Counted from the first letter of the stretch, positions 25,625-37,365 are shown. The stretch: 64,000 nucleotides of DNA from Megaleporinus macrocephalus (GCA_021613375.1 CM038726.1:16999341-17063340), one strand, 5' to 3'. Made by a program: numbers and translations. The notes: generated from the letters alone by a model not told the origin.

Positions 25625-26160
25625 CACCAACCCATTCATGTAATTATCCAATCAGCTAATCACATGGCAGCAGCAGAGTGCTTAAAATCATGCAGGTACG
25701 GGCCAGCAGCTTTGGGTAATGTTCACATCACCCATATTGACCATGACATGATAGCTGGTGCCAGTTTGGGCTCATCTCTCTTATTGTTATGCACAATACA
25801 TTGCAACTGTGGCGAGCAGAAAAGCATCTCAATGCACAACACCTTGAATGGATGGACTACAACAGTAGAAGAGCTTCCACCAGCCAAGAGCAGAAAACTG
25901 AGGCTGAATTGGGTGCAAAAACTGGACCGTTACGTCTGGAAAAATGGGAACTTGGTCTGATGGATCTCAATCTCTGCTGTGGAACACAAATCATGGGATC
26001 AGAATTTGGCACCAACAGCATGACTCCATGAACCCAACCTCCCTTGTGAAGGTAAAACAGTGTGGGAGATGTTTTGTTGGCACATTTTGGGCCCATTAAT
26101 ACTAATCAATAATCATTTGAACGCTTCAGCCTGCTTAAGTACTGCTGCTGACCATCTTTA
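25625..26160 (+). pseudogene. Tc1-like transposase relic
   Basis: Plus-strand decayed Tc1 transposon. The segment GAGCAGAAAAGCATCTCAAT, the GAAAACTGAGGCTGAATTGG block and the ATGGGATCAGAATTTGGC block correspond in order to the transposase region between the HTH and DDE domains (roughly EQKSIS, KLRLxW, VRIWRQQHES). There are frameshifts and large internal deletions. Its second half (from about 25893) is nearly identical to 27455-27722. It is not functional. Confidence 0.75.
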
Positions 26161-26254
26161 GTTCTTCATGGCCACAATTTAGCGTACTCAGGGAGTGTAT
26201 GTCATCAGATATTGTTAAAATTAAAAATTTCTCTTCTCTTCTCTTCTGGTGTCA

Positions 26255-26327
26255 ACAAGATTTCAACATCATTAAGCATCCCTAGTTTTAATGGCCACAG
26301 TTTTGGAATAAGACGTTCATCAAGCAC
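26255..26327 (+). mobile_element. Tc1-like 3' fragment interrupted by a hAT insertion
   Basis: GGCCACAGTTTTGGAATAAG followed by ACGTTCATCAAGCAC resembles the 3' terminal part of fish Tc1 elements (ATGATTTTGGAATGAGATGTTC type). The hAT element at 26328 inserted here and duplicated TCAAGCAC. Confidence 0.5.
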
Positions 26328-26756
26328 TAGTGTTGCACCGATACCGATACCGATACCGTAGCTGTAGCTGTATTGGTATCGGTGCTGATACTGGCACTTA
26401 CACACAGCATCGGTATCGGCAATAGAGAGCGCCGATACCATGAAGCTTATTGACTAAATGGCTGCATGTTGTTCTGCACATGTTGTTGTTTTTTTCATAG
26501 CTCTGAAACTTTTTATTGTGCAGTTACTCAACCAGTAAATGTTGTTTTTTCAAGGTTATTATATCTTATTCAGGATAAGACATAAAAAATACAACATATA
26601 AAAAGTGGAACACTATAAATATCAGGATTTATAGCCATATATTCAGCATTTAAGTCAGAGTTGGTATCAGTATCGGTATTCGGTATCGGCAGATACCTGA
26701 AAAGCTGGTATCGGTATTGGTATCGGTAAGGAAAAAGTGGTATCGGTGCATCCCTA
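26328..26756 (+). mobile_element. hAT nonautonomous element with 8-bp target duplication
   Basis: The left terminus TAGTGTTGCACCGATACC pairs with the right terminus GGTATCGGTGCATCCCTA. It is flanked by perfect TCAAGCAC copies at 26320-26327 and 26757-26764. The length of 429 bp, lack of transposase, 8-bp duplication and TAGxG ends place it in the hAT superfamily. The body is rich in GATACC/GGTATC hexamers at both ends, making long subterminal inverted repeats. Confidence 0.9.
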
Positions 26757-27454
26757 TCAAGCACATATAGATGTATGCAGCATTACTGTTCTGCTGGTTC
26801 TTTCTGTCCATTCCCTTCCTCTTTTTATCTGTCCCACCCTTAGGTGAGACTGAACTGAGCACTAAAAAGAGATAAAAATCTAAAGTAGGTATTGAGCAGA
26901 AAAGACTGATTCATCCTACGTCCTTTCAGCGCTGCATGACTCTGATAGAAAATGGTAAGTGCGATTACTTTGCCTTATTACTGTAATCGTGATCACTGAA
27001 CTGACATTTCCATGCAGAGTCACAATCATGGGAAACACTCGAGATTTGTTGGTGTGTGTGTGTGTTTTTTCCTTTTTGTCAGGAGGCACAATGTACCCAT
27101 GAGGAACAACTGAGATTGGTCATTGTGCTCACAGCAGCACCCTCATCAGAAGTTACTGTGATTCATTAGAATGCTCCATTTGCTGAGAAGTGCTATTTAT
27201 AAACCGTGCGGCATTTGATTCTGAATTCGTTGCCATGCATTTCTGGCCTTTTGTGCTTAAGTAACTGTGGAGAACTGAAGAGTGATTATTGTGAAGAGTA
27301 TTATTATTTGTGCACCTCTCACACAACCCAGGGTTAAGACCGCCTCCCGTGTTTCTCAGGAACCAAACAACTCAGCATACATGTGCATGTATTTTGAGGT
27401 AAGCTTTTGATCATATCATATTGATCGGGTATTCACACAGATTCACACATAAAA

Positions 27455-27850
27455 TGGAAAACTGAGGCTGCATTGGGCACAAAAACTGGACCGTTACGTC
27501 TGGAAAAATGGGAACTTGGTCTGATGGATCTCAATCTCTGCTTTGGAACACAAATCATGGGATCAGAATTTGGCACCAACAGCATGACTCCATGAACCCA
27601 ACCTGCCTTGTGAAGGTAAAACAGTGTGGGAGATGTATTGTTGGCACATTTTGGGCCCATTAATATCAATCAATATTCATTTGAACGCTTCGGCCTGCTT
27701 AAGTACTGCTGCTGACCATCTGTACTTATTCATGACCACAATTTAGCGTCTTCTAACGACCACTTCCAGCACGACAATGCGTTGTGTCATAAACCAAAAG
27801 TCATCTCTAACTGGTTTGTGGAACATCTGTGTAATGTCTATCACAACCAA
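27455..27850 (+). pseudogene. Tc1-like transposase relic, sister of 25893-26160
   Basis: Repeats the 25893-26158 segment almost base for base and then runs on into CCACTTCCAGCACGACAATG, CATAAACCAAAAGTCATCTC and ACTGGTTTGTGGAACATCTG. This is the DNAPxH...WF part of a Tc1 DDE domain. It is frameshifted and truncated. The two relics share the same small deletions relative to active Tc1 genes, so they come from one already damaged source copy. Confidence 0.75.
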
Positions 27851-28189
27851 ACGATATGCATGATTGATTAATTAAAAATTAATTTAAAAATCCTATCGCT
27901 TCTTTGCTCTGAAAATAAACTATTTACGTTAATCAAATAAAAATCACTAAATAATCTACAGATTAAGTGATTACTGGATGCTCATTAGTAGCAATCCTAA
28001 AGTATAATAACCAATTAACAAGTGTTGCATTTTAAAGGCTTTAAAAGCATTCTGACAAATCAAAGTCAAGTAAATTAAACAAAATGCAGTTTCTCCTGAT
28101 ATGTGGGCCCAGACCCTTAATGATCAACGTTAAGAGTTGCAGTAACAAAGAAATTCCATAAGAGCATGAGAACGAAAAAGATATTAAAG

Positions 28190-29310
28190 TGCATGAGGCA
28201 GAAACACTGAGATGAACCTATTAAGAGCATGGGGAACCAAGAAAAACTCTCTAAGAGAACAAGGATGACATACTGAGAGAAACCAGGACTTGGTTTTTGG
28301 TATAGGTTCTTGTCCATGTTTATTACCCACGCTCTCACTGAGTTTTTACCTATTGAGTCTTGGTTCCTCTCAGTGTGTCATCCTTGTTCTCTTAGGGAGT
28401 TTTTTCTTATGAGTCTTGGCTCCTATCCATGTTTCTCTGTGTTTCCCTATTGATTTATAGGTTCTTGTCCATGTTTCTCACCCATGTTCTCATTGTGTTT
28501 TTACTAATCATCAATAGGGAAACACAGAGAAATATGGATAAGAACAAAGACTCATAAGGAAAAGTTCTCTAAGAACATAATAATGAAACACTGAGAAGAA
28601 CCAAGACTCAAAATGAAAAGCTTCTTATAATCATGAAAAAAAAAAGCTTTTCAGTACGGGTTTGTCTCAAAACCTAGTGAGCTGCCTATATAGACAGCAT
28701 TTTACGTCATAGTATGCACTCCCGACATGTAGACTGTCCCAATTCTTACATATCTTAAACATGCTGTCTACTGAGGCACCTTATATTGGTCTGATTTTAA
28801 GGAAGCATCAAACGCTTCCTCAGCCGCTAAGACAATCCCATGATGCAACACAGGCAAATATATGAGCAGTGAAGTCCTTTTAAATGTAAGTTATTTTGAT
28901 TCTCTGGAGTTTTAATGTGTTTCTGGTCATATAATCACACAAAACAGTATTTTATTATCAACTCTGTAACGAGTCGTTTACCATTTAGCGGTTTTATATT
29001 CGAGCCATTAGCATTTATGATAGCGAATTTTTAAGCCTCGGGCTATTGTTTTGGATGCCGGCTGGTAACTTAGCAACCAGCTAAACCACCGGTCGCGTGC
29101 TGCAGTGGGCGGAACAAACCGTGACGCAGTCTCTCTCTAACTAGAGCGTCTCAGTAATCTGTTGATGAGGAGAGAACACTGCTACTTACACATCTGCTAC
29201 CTAGACAGCCTACTTACACACTCACTAGGTTTTGAGACAGACCCATTGAGTCTTGGTTCTTCTCGGTGTTTCATTCTTATGCTTCTAGAGAGCTTTTCCT
29301 TATGAGATGT
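28190..29310. repeat. cluster of nested inverted repeats interrupted by a MITE
   Basis: 28232-28290 (CTCTCTAAGAGAACAAGGAT) is repeated inverted at about 28370-28425 (ATCCTTGTTCTCTTAGGGAG). 28426-28455 (TCTCTGTGTTTCCCTATTGA) is inverted at 28508-28540 (TCAATAGGGAAACACAGAGA). Further copies of GAGTCTTGGTTC and its complement lie at 28600 and 29246-29310. The MITE 28658-29244 sits inside one of these units. No coding potential. Confidence 0.7.
28658..29244 (+). mobile_element. TIR element family B copy 1
   Basis: Ends GGGTTTGTCTCAAAACCTAG and CTAGGTTTTGAGACAGACCC. It is a 587-bp nonautonomous element whose body (CATGTAGACTGTCCCA, CGCTAAGACAATCCCATGAT, AGTCTCTCTCTAACTAGAG) is shared throughout with 49686-50267 in the same orientation. 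No target duplication was resolved, so the superfamily is unassigned. Confidence 0.85.
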
Positions 29311-29314
29311 GTGT

Positions 29315-29600
29315 GTGTCTAAAATGGTCCATTTGTTAACTCGTTCCCTGTTTACTACATACACTGCTATATGGAGAACACTACATAGGTGAGCAGTGAG
29401 AGAGACAGTAGAAGGAATTCAGATGACAAACTTTCCAAAGAAACCGCTATGCACTGTGGGGCGTCAACCTGTGAGTAGTGTACATTGGTTGTCCACTAGT
29501 TTTACAGTGCACTATGGATAACAATATAGTGAACTATATAGGGAATCTAACTGTTCACTGAGAATTCGGACAACACTACAAAACGGCCGACACCCTGAAT
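29315..29600 (+). repeat. dispersed repeat of 'ACTATATAGGGAAT' type
   Basis: Contains AATGGTCCATTTGTTAACTC, TATATGGAGAACACTACATA and GTGAACTATATAGGGAATC, phrases typical of a widespread fish DNA repeat. The boundaries are unclear. Confidence 0.45.
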
Positions 29601-30030
29601 AGAACACTACACTAAAAACCAAGACTCCATAAGAGCATGAGGAGTCTTGCGTAGTAACAAAAACAGCCAGTTCAACTCAAAGGGATAAAGAGAGGCTGGA
29701 AAATTGTCATATAAACATGAAATATGACTGTTTTATTGGTGCATAAACCCACTCAAACCTTATGTGTGGACTGCAAGGGGGGAAAAACTACAAGACAAAT
29801 GTAGATTCTCTTTAATTCCCACTGCCTTCGGTGACTGGGAAGCCAAGAGATATAAAGATTTCACAAGCGCTGTGACATTTCTGCAAAACCAACCATAAAG
29901 CTGCTTTGTATTCACAAAGACAGAGGCATATATACACACACCGCTCCAAGGCTACACGCTAATCAGAAATAGCCAAGAACATTCCATATTACTGTCACAA
30001 TTAATCAGCCAACCCATACCTTACACCAAA

Positions 30031-30084
<54 letters not shown>

Positions 30085-30347
30085 CAGGAGGAAATCAGGC
30101 GTAAGAGAGGAGAAAGCAAGTGCAATACGAAGAAAATATGAAAACATCAAAATAGGTAGAGTGTAGGAGAAGGCTGTACGGCGAGGACGAAGGGGTGAGA
30201 TAAACAAAGCACAGGAGAGATAATAAAAGAGGGGATGGGAGGATTAAAGAAAGGATAAAATCCCAGAGAATACAGCTCCCTGGAGGCTGCATAGCCTGGC
30301 AGCGAAAAACTCATAAAGGCAAGACCGTCTGACAGACACAAGCAATA

Positions 30348-30385
<38 letters not shown>
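30031..30385. repeat. (CA)n at 30031-30082 and complementary (TG)n at 30349-30385
   Basis: Two long complementary dinucleotide runs 266 bp apart, able to pair as a hairpin in RNA. The DNA between them is unique. Confidence 0.9.
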
Positions 30386-30387
<2 letters not shown>

Positions 30388-30678
30388 ATTTGAGCATCTA
30401 GAGGAGACGGGAGTGATGCTTTAACAGCTCCTCTGTAGTGCACAGCACTAGTGTGAGTGTGTTCAGAGAGCTATGCGCTGACCATTAAGTGACTTTTGAT
30501 TCTGTAAGACTTTGAGCAGCATGTTTTACACACTAACGTTACTTATTGTTTAATAAGTAGGGAAGTAACGACGCATCGCGAGAATAATCCATGCAAATAT
30601 GCCACGACTGAAATCGTTTGACATGTAAAATGAATCGATATCCTTTTGAAACAGAAACTCGCCTGTTTGACGCCGGTG

Positions 30679-30893
30679 TTGTGCCGAATTTTGCACCCCC
30701 GCTCGATAAAGCACCCCCTCTTGGGAGCGCACGCTCTCTCGCTTGAATCGAAAACTGATTCGCTGAGGGATTCGCTGACATTAGTGTGTATGTTTTGACC
30801 AAATAAACTTGAATAAGTATCATTTCACTAATCAATGTGCGTACGCGCTTCCGAAAGGGGTGCTTTTTATGGCGGGGGTGCTAAATTCGGCAT
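30679..30893 (+). mobile_element. short MITE, family C, followed by a partial second copy
   Basis: The left end GTGCCGAATTTTGCACCCCC and the right end GGGGGTGCTAAATTCGGCAT are inverted repeats that continue inward through AAGCACCCC. A second left end (GTGCCGAATTCTGCACCCCC) starts at 30901, only eight bases after the first copy ends, and runs to about 30955. Element length is about 215 bp, with no ORF. Confidence 0.75.
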
Positions 30894-31439
30894 AACTATT
30901 GTGCCGAATTCTGCACCCCCGCCAGGAAAAGCACCCTCTCTCGGGAGGGGCAGCAGGTGACATGATTATTTTTTCATTATTTCTTATTTTATTATTTTCT
31001 CGTAGCTTAAAACAGTATCTTGGGTATTTCCATTTTCTAATGAAGTTAAAGCCAAGAAGAGGATGTGTGCGCGCTCAATGGGCCCAATGCTATTGGCTGA
31101 TGGCACCTGGTGGGTTTCGTGACTGAGCGGTCACTACGAACCGCCTCTCAAACTACAACAAACATGGTGGACAAAGAAGGAGCCGACAGGAGAGAGAGAT
31201 TAAAACCTTTCTTTATTTCACTTAATAATAGTGATTTAAAAGTCTCACCACTTCTTATGCGCCCATGATCACATCAGTTTAAAGAAAGGGTTAAGCAAAA
31301 TACAGCAATTTATAGATTTGTTGTAGATGAATGATAAAAATATATTTTTTTCAGTTTAACTTAGTAAAAAAGAAATCGGGAGAAAATCATAACGTGAGAA
31401 ATCAAACTGCATCATTTTTAATTATTCTGTCAGTTGTGT

Positions 31440-31680
31440 TTTGCACACAACAAAATTTGACCTCCGCATTTAACCCATCTGTGCAGTGAAACATATACCC
31501 ACACTAGGAGGCAGTAAGCACATATGCCCAGAGCGGTGGGCAACCCTATCCACAGCACCCAGGGAGCTGTTGGGGGTTAGGTGTCTTGCTCAAGGGCACT
31601 TCAGTCGTGTCCTGCGGGTCCCGGGGATCAAACCGGACTGGATCTCTAACCTTCGGGCCACGACTGCCCCATTGTCAGTA
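31440..31680 (+). repeat. SINE-like interspersed repeat (TTGCTCAAGGGCAC type)
   Basis: Contains TTTAACCCATCTGTGCAGTG, CCCAGAGCGGTGGGCAACC, GTGTCTTGCTCAAGGGCACT and GGCCACGACTGCCCC, phrases found in very many fish dispersed repeats. I cannot place it in a named family. Confidence 0.6.
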
Positions 31681-33479
31681 GAGTGTATCGTTATATCCCT
31701 ACTAACAAGACATTTTTAATTCATAATAATCTCTTTATAGTCCTCTACTGTCAAGTTATCTGCTTCTGGAGCTACAGTTATTCAACTCTGGGGCATTTTG
31801 GAAATAAAGTTTAACTTTATTTCACGTTACTGTCTGTCTAAGCCGAGCAGTGACAGTAGTGAGCTGCGGCTGACTATATATATAACAAGTAAAAGCAGAA
31901 ATGAACACCACCAGAAACTGTGTATTTTTTAAAAGTGGCCACTTTCTGGAGGCTGGTCCAGCTTACTGACGCTCTGCTATATTCCCACTACAAAGGAAAC
32001 AGTGAGGGTCTGCACTGCAGGTTTACTTCTATGCACAGAATTCTCACTCCTACAAACAGATGTGATTTTTAAACAGGACTCAAGCTGCACACATGAGTCA
32101 TGCTTGTTTAGCTAGAGTGAGTGAAATTATATGGCAGAGGACATTCTGACAGGAAACACTTTTGGACAACCACGTTGTTCAACCTCGACATGTTCCTGAG
32201 TGAAGGAAGTGCTGCTTCACGGCTGCATCTCCTACAAACACAATTTGAACTTGGCTGGATTCGAACAATGGGAGGGCGACAAGGTGTTGGTATTCAATGC
32301 GTCAACCACATTTCAAGGTATTCAGTGACGCCGTGAGTGGGAAATTGGGCCAGACTAGGCTGCAAGTTCATATGATCAATCTGATAATCGGAAAAAAATG
32401 CTCAGTATCGGCTCCAGTTGATGATAATCAGTCCACCCCTGACAGCAGGGATGTAGAATGTGGATACTTTGGGTTAGTACTAAGATAGATCCACACACTG
32501 AACAGAACCAATACAAACTCTTAGTCACAATTATTCGTAAGGCAATTATTTACCAACTAAAATTTAATGATTATGAGAGCACTGTATTAGTATTTATGGG
32601 TTTATGTACCATTAAATAACGTTTAAGCTTACTTTCCTCTGACAGTCCTCTGAACGCTGATGTATGTACCCCTTTCCCTGTTTCTCATACATACTTGTGA
32701 TAACCCCGAGGTCATCTTTTTGTGTGCGAGTTGTCAAACTGGCAGCGATTGTGATAACACTAGTGTGCATGTTTGTGTTTCGTCATTCCCTGGACACTGT
32801 TTGTTTTCCCCAAAGCCAAGCTGTGGTGTATCCTGGGCTTAGTCTTGCATAGCCACTCGACGTGCACCTCCTCCGCAGCCTTCCGACAGCTGGAATTCTT
32901 CCAATGTCTTAGCTTTATGTGTAGAAATTCTACCAGTATCTTAAAAAACAACAGACCTGTGCTCCACGTCGCGGTGTCAACTCTTGCCAAGACTTTTAGC
33001 TCATATACAAAGCATCCATGGGTGTCCTGCAGCAAGGAGCATGCTGAAATGTGCAGCGCGACGACTGAAACCTAAACTCGTGGCGAGGAAGGTTACCTTA
33101 GGCTAATCAATAGCCTCCTGCTTTCTGTTCCTAGTGCTGAGTTTCTTTCTTTTCACCCCCGCCGCTCTCAGACAGACAGGCAGGCAGGAGATGGGGTTGC
33201 AGAGCTAACAGTATGACTCCTGGGCCTGTACTCAAAGTACGCAGTAAGCTGGTGTGCGCGAGTGTGTGTGTGTTTTCTCAAGATACTTGGCAGGCTTACT
33301 TGAAGCGTTATACTTTGGATGTGTCTTCAGTGAAGAACAAGAACATCTTACCTACTTTTCCTCTATTTCTATTTGCTACTTTAGGTAACCTAGAATGTAG
33401 GTAGATAACATAGGTAACAGGTGACGGAAGCCTGAAGCTGATATTACCCCTACACGCCGTGAGGCTTCCTATTTCAAAA

Positions 33480-33620
33480 CATACCCCACGTTGATGAGAC
33501 TGCAGAGATTGTTCAGGCCAACATTTATCTGTTTGCTTGCAATGGGCTAATTAATATTAAGGCTGAAGCTATTAATGACCTCCATAATCCATCAGTGGGA
33601 GAAGAAAAAGAGTGGCCAGT
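33480..33620. promoter_or_regulatory. candidate conserved noncoding element
   Basis: Dense transcription-factor-like motifs in unique DNA: TTTATCTGTTTGCTTGCAAT (forkhead and C/EBP-like), GGGCTAATTAATATTAAGGC (homeodomain) and GCTATTAATGACCTCCATAA. Not tested for conservation. Confidence 0.35.
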
Positions 33621-33686
33621 AGTCAGTCGATAACTAAGGTCTTGTTCAGACTGCTAGCTCAAATTTGATTTTAAGCATATCCCGAC

Positions 33687-34038
33687 TAGGGGTGTAAGAA
33701 AATATTCAAATATCGAATATCGGGATATTATGTTTCGTGATACTGTATCAATTCTTAAAAACAGCATTGATAAACAGACTTATGACAGACAGTGAATCAT
33801 TGTGTTTAAACCTCTGACCACTAGATGGCAGTGTTGTAATCCATTTTCAGCTCCACTCCAACATTAACAAGCGGCACAAGGGTGCAATGCTATTGTAAGC
33901 ATTGACAAGCCTGTTCACATAGTGGTGTGTTTTAATAGTAGGATTTGAAAAATTGCAATATATCAAGATATATTGTATCGTGAGCGCTGTATCACGATGC
34001 ATACTGTATCGCCAGGTTCTTGCCAATACACGGCCCTA
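33687..34038 (+). mobile_element. hAT nonautonomous element, family 1, copy 2
   Basis: Starts TAGGGGTGTAAGAAAATATT and ends TTGCCAATACACGGCCCTA, 352 bp. Co-linear with 63157-63544. The flanking octamers do not match, so the target duplication has decayed. An open frame of 191 codons that starts inside it and runs into the flank shows no protein family features. Confidence 0.8.
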
Positions 34039-34613
34039 ATCTCAAAACGCTATCCAATCAGATTTTTACAAATGAATCTCAAAATGTTTCAGATTTCAAA
34101 GTGTCTTCTAAGTCACTTGCAACACTTTGCAACAAACAAGAGAAGCGAGAAAAGCGCTGGAAATGAATGCATAGTAACTACAGCAGCCCAGGCAGATATG
34201 TTGGACACACGTAAGCAGTCATCTCATATTCAAAATACAAGCATTCCTTTTACACAATGCTCTTTTAAACATAAAACACAAACCAGTCAGCAATGCCACA
34301 AGATGCCTTCTGCACTGCCCTCAGAACATTGCTTTAGTCAACGTGGAAGAAACAATAAAGGAATGCTGCAAGAACAAATCTCACATGCCAGTCCAAGTAC
34401 TATTATGAAGGTAGATCTTAATCATCTCCACCGTAAAGAGCATCGTTCAAAAGCTGTGTGTTCACTGACAGTGGCTCGTTTCTGTGCAGGCAGGAGGCTG
34501 ACATGCAGAGAAAGTGAGTCCACTTTCAAAAAACATCCAGAACTGTGAGGAGAAGCAGGTCTGTGTGCATTAGGAACAAACAAGTACACTTTAGCCGCAC
34601 AGTGTAGACAACA

Positions 34614-34680
34614 TGAGCTCGCCACACAACAGAGCTCGCCACACAACAGAGCTCGCCACACAACAGAGCTCGCCACACAA
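34614..34680 (+). repeat. 17-bp tandem repeat, four copies
   Basis: Four nearly identical units of GAGCTCGCCACACAACA. Confidence 0.9.
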
Positions 34681-35128
34681 TGCTTTTACAATTTGACTAC
34701 AGTTTTACTGCAATCTACTCAATACGCACTCATTTTAGCTGGAAGCTCCAGACGCATGACAGTCACACTGCTGATCAAGTCTTTTAGGAAATGATCTGTT
34801 CAGACGATGGTCAACTGAAGTGTAGATTCACTGCCAACAATTCTTGATCATCAACGTTTTCAATATTGCTTATTAGTCGTTGCAGCGCTCGTTAATATAA
34901 CCTACAGATGTTCTTTATTCTAATCACAAATTAAAACTTCATGTAGACGGCATCTGAGCACAACCTTTTGCATCAACTGTTTGAAAGAGATGCTTTTGAT
35001 CCATTTAATTCTTTCATTGTCCAACATTTCTGCATAACTTCATCATAAATATGTTAAAGTCATACAGAGTGGTCTGGCGTGAAGTGCTCTGTTTTAGAGA
35101 AACAAACACACACACACAAATATATACA

Positions 35129-35313
35129 TTAAAAAATGGACAAAAGAGCAATGAACTGACCACCCTAGTAAGTCCAGACTGAAGCTGTGATATATATATA
35201 TATATATATACATACATACACACTACCGGTCAAAAGTATTAGTACACTACCAGTCAAACATTTACAACTGTTTTAAAACGTTTGGCTGGTAGTTTTCAAA
35301 AACATTTGACCGG

Positions 35314-35351
<38 letters not shown>

Positions 35352-35494
35352 GTGTATATATAATATATATATATTACATATTACAGCTTCCATTCTTTTC
35401 GGACAAACTACTTCCAGTTTGGAAGTACATTCAGTGATGTAGAGATCTGGATTTACTAGGGTGGTCAGTTCATTGCTCTTTTGTCAATTTTTTT
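35129..35494. mobile_element. inverted-repeat element with a nested Tc1-like TIR pair
   Basis: The outer left arm (35131-35187: GGACAAAAGAGCAATGAACT, GACCACCCTAGTAAGTCCAG) returns inverted at about 35440-35494 (CTGGATTTACTAGGGTGGTC, AGTTCATTGCTCTTTTGTC). Inside, 35220-35325 carries an outer pair CACTACCGGTCAAAAGTA / AACATTTGACCGGTAGTG and an inner pair CACTACCAGTCAAACATTT / AAACGTTTGGCTGGTAG, the terminal repeats of a Tc1-like family with almost no body left. TA and TG runs flank them. Confidence 0.8.
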
Positions 35495-37261
35495 ATGTTT
35501 CTCATTAAACAGCTTCTGGGCTTGTACACATCCTTTAAGACCAACAGCACTGAGTTGTCTTCTCAAAGTGAAGGAAGAAAAGTTGTTTTTATTAAAGTAA
35601 AAGTAATTAATATTAATAGTGCAAACAGACTGGAGTACAAAATTCAGGCTTTAGTTTCACACATACGTCCATTTGAGATTAAATGAACACTAGAAGCAGT
35701 ATGGTGGTCCACTGATACCTGGTAGAACTAAGTAGATTGACGAGCCTGTTAGTGTCACAGCTCCAGTGCAAAACTAAAAAAGCATCTCCTGAGTGTCTAC
35801 ACTTGGTGTACAGGAAAAAGTGTGTGAAATGAATTTTAGCAGACTTTTTACTTAAACCCATAAAATCATCATCCATCAAATCGAGCAAGCCCACAATACA
35901 TGTAGCAGAACTCCTCGAGATCTTTCCGAAGTTTGCTGATGTGTGCGAGTGTGTGGCGGGCCGACTGAAGTGACTGTCATCTCTACAGTGGCGCGTGACT
36001 TGTGTAATAGCTGCCAGGGTGATGTGCTGCTTCAGACCAGAAATGGCATCCTTTCACAGAGGGCTCGCCTTAAAGCCCAGCAGAGCGTGAGAGAGAGAGA
36101 GGGATAGAGAGGAGGAGAGGAAGAAGAGCAGCAGAGATGGAGAGAAGGGCATGAGGAGGGAAAAGAATGAGAGCAAGACAAGCTAAGAGGAAGGGAGAAG
36201 GAGGGTTTGCAGAGAGAAGGAGCAGGGGGGGGGCGGGGGAGGTGGAATGTGGCAGGCTGACGAATGGAGAGAGGAGAAATGAGCACCGGAGGAGAAAAGA
36301 GATAATGGATATGCCTGCGACAGTAACAGTGAGTTAATAATGAGAAGCGCTAATTTCGCTGCACCTGAAAGGATTTCATTAGCCATTATTAGGATTACAT
36401 ACAGCATTATTACAAGCAATTAGATGAGGAACACATACAGAGCTGAAGATGTAAGGACGGCTGAGCTCACGACAGCTGAAGACTGTTTTATTGACTTTAT
36501 ATGATATTTACGATATCTATTTCTAAAAGAAGACAATGGTATTATGGTAGCTGCTTGTTGCTATGCAGTGGATGTTGTTCCTATGCTTTCCATTAGTTTC
36601 AGAATCAGCAGCATTAATTGTTTGCATAAACATTTTAATAATAACAATAAATAATAACATATATAATAATATACAATAAATAATATATAATAATAATAAC
36701 AATAACAACATTCAATACCTTAAATAAACACATAGAACCCATATTAAAAGCGCATTACCATTATAACCACAGACTCTTAATTATTATTTTAATCCTGGTA
36801 ATGGTTTCTGATGAAGATATTTAGACTCTCCTATATTTAAATTTTTCTACCTGCAGTTTTAATACCAGCCTTAATTTTCCTGTTCCACCTTAAATGGGGC
36901 TGCAGTTACATTCTGGCACCTGAAGCGTTATAATACCTACTGCACCATTTAAGATTAAAAATCTGAACAAGAAGTTGGCCAATAAGAAGCTGACATCAAC
37001 TTCATATTTTTTATGTACAAATGTTAGAACTTTTGTTTTTTTAAGCTACTAAAATATCCTACAGAGTTTTTTTATACATGGATCTACTAATAAAAGAGCA
37101 CTACTGTAGGATATTTCAACAGCACAATTCCTCACAACACGTTTGTGTGGTAGTGGGTCGAGGTAGGGTTGTGTGATATTGATAAAATTATATTTTGCAT
37201 TGTTTAAAAATTGTTTGTAAAATTCGTATTATTTACTAGCTTGCACTTCTTAATGGATATT

Positions 37262-37365
37262 AATATCCATCCATCCATCCATCCATCCATCCAACCATCC
37301 ATCATCCGCTTTATCCCGCTAGTCTGGGTCACAGGGGTGGCTGGAGCTAATCACAGCGTCATCGG
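37262..37365 (-). mobile_element. SINE 3' tail fragment (reverse)
   Basis: CCATCC repeats followed by ATCCGCTTTATCCCGCTAGT, CACAGGGGTGGCTGGAGCTA: the reverse complement of the tail of the tRNA-type fish SINE, of which a fuller copy is at 54325-54663. Confidence 0.65.

Larger units (their letters stand above)
30558..31701 (+). mobile_element. hAT-like element with nested insertions
   Basis: Begins TAGGGAAGTAACGACGCATC and ends GTGTATCGTTATATCCCTA. The flanks TTAATAAG (30550-30557) and CTAACAAG (31702-31709) match at 6 of 8 positions, an aged hAT target duplication. Inside are a GC-rich MITE (30679-30893), a second truncated copy of that MITE and a SINE-like repeat (31440-31680). No transposase frame. 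Confidence 0.6.

Noticed and set aside
32640..33075. overlapping open frames on both strands (about 90-100 codons)
   Set aside because: No recognisable protein features. Possibly an unidentified repeat or processed fragment, but I could not support a call.
33973..34548. 191-codon open frame on the plus strand
   Set aside because: The longest frame outside dab2ip. It starts inside a hAT element, runs into flanking intron, and shows no recognisable domain, codon bias or splice context.
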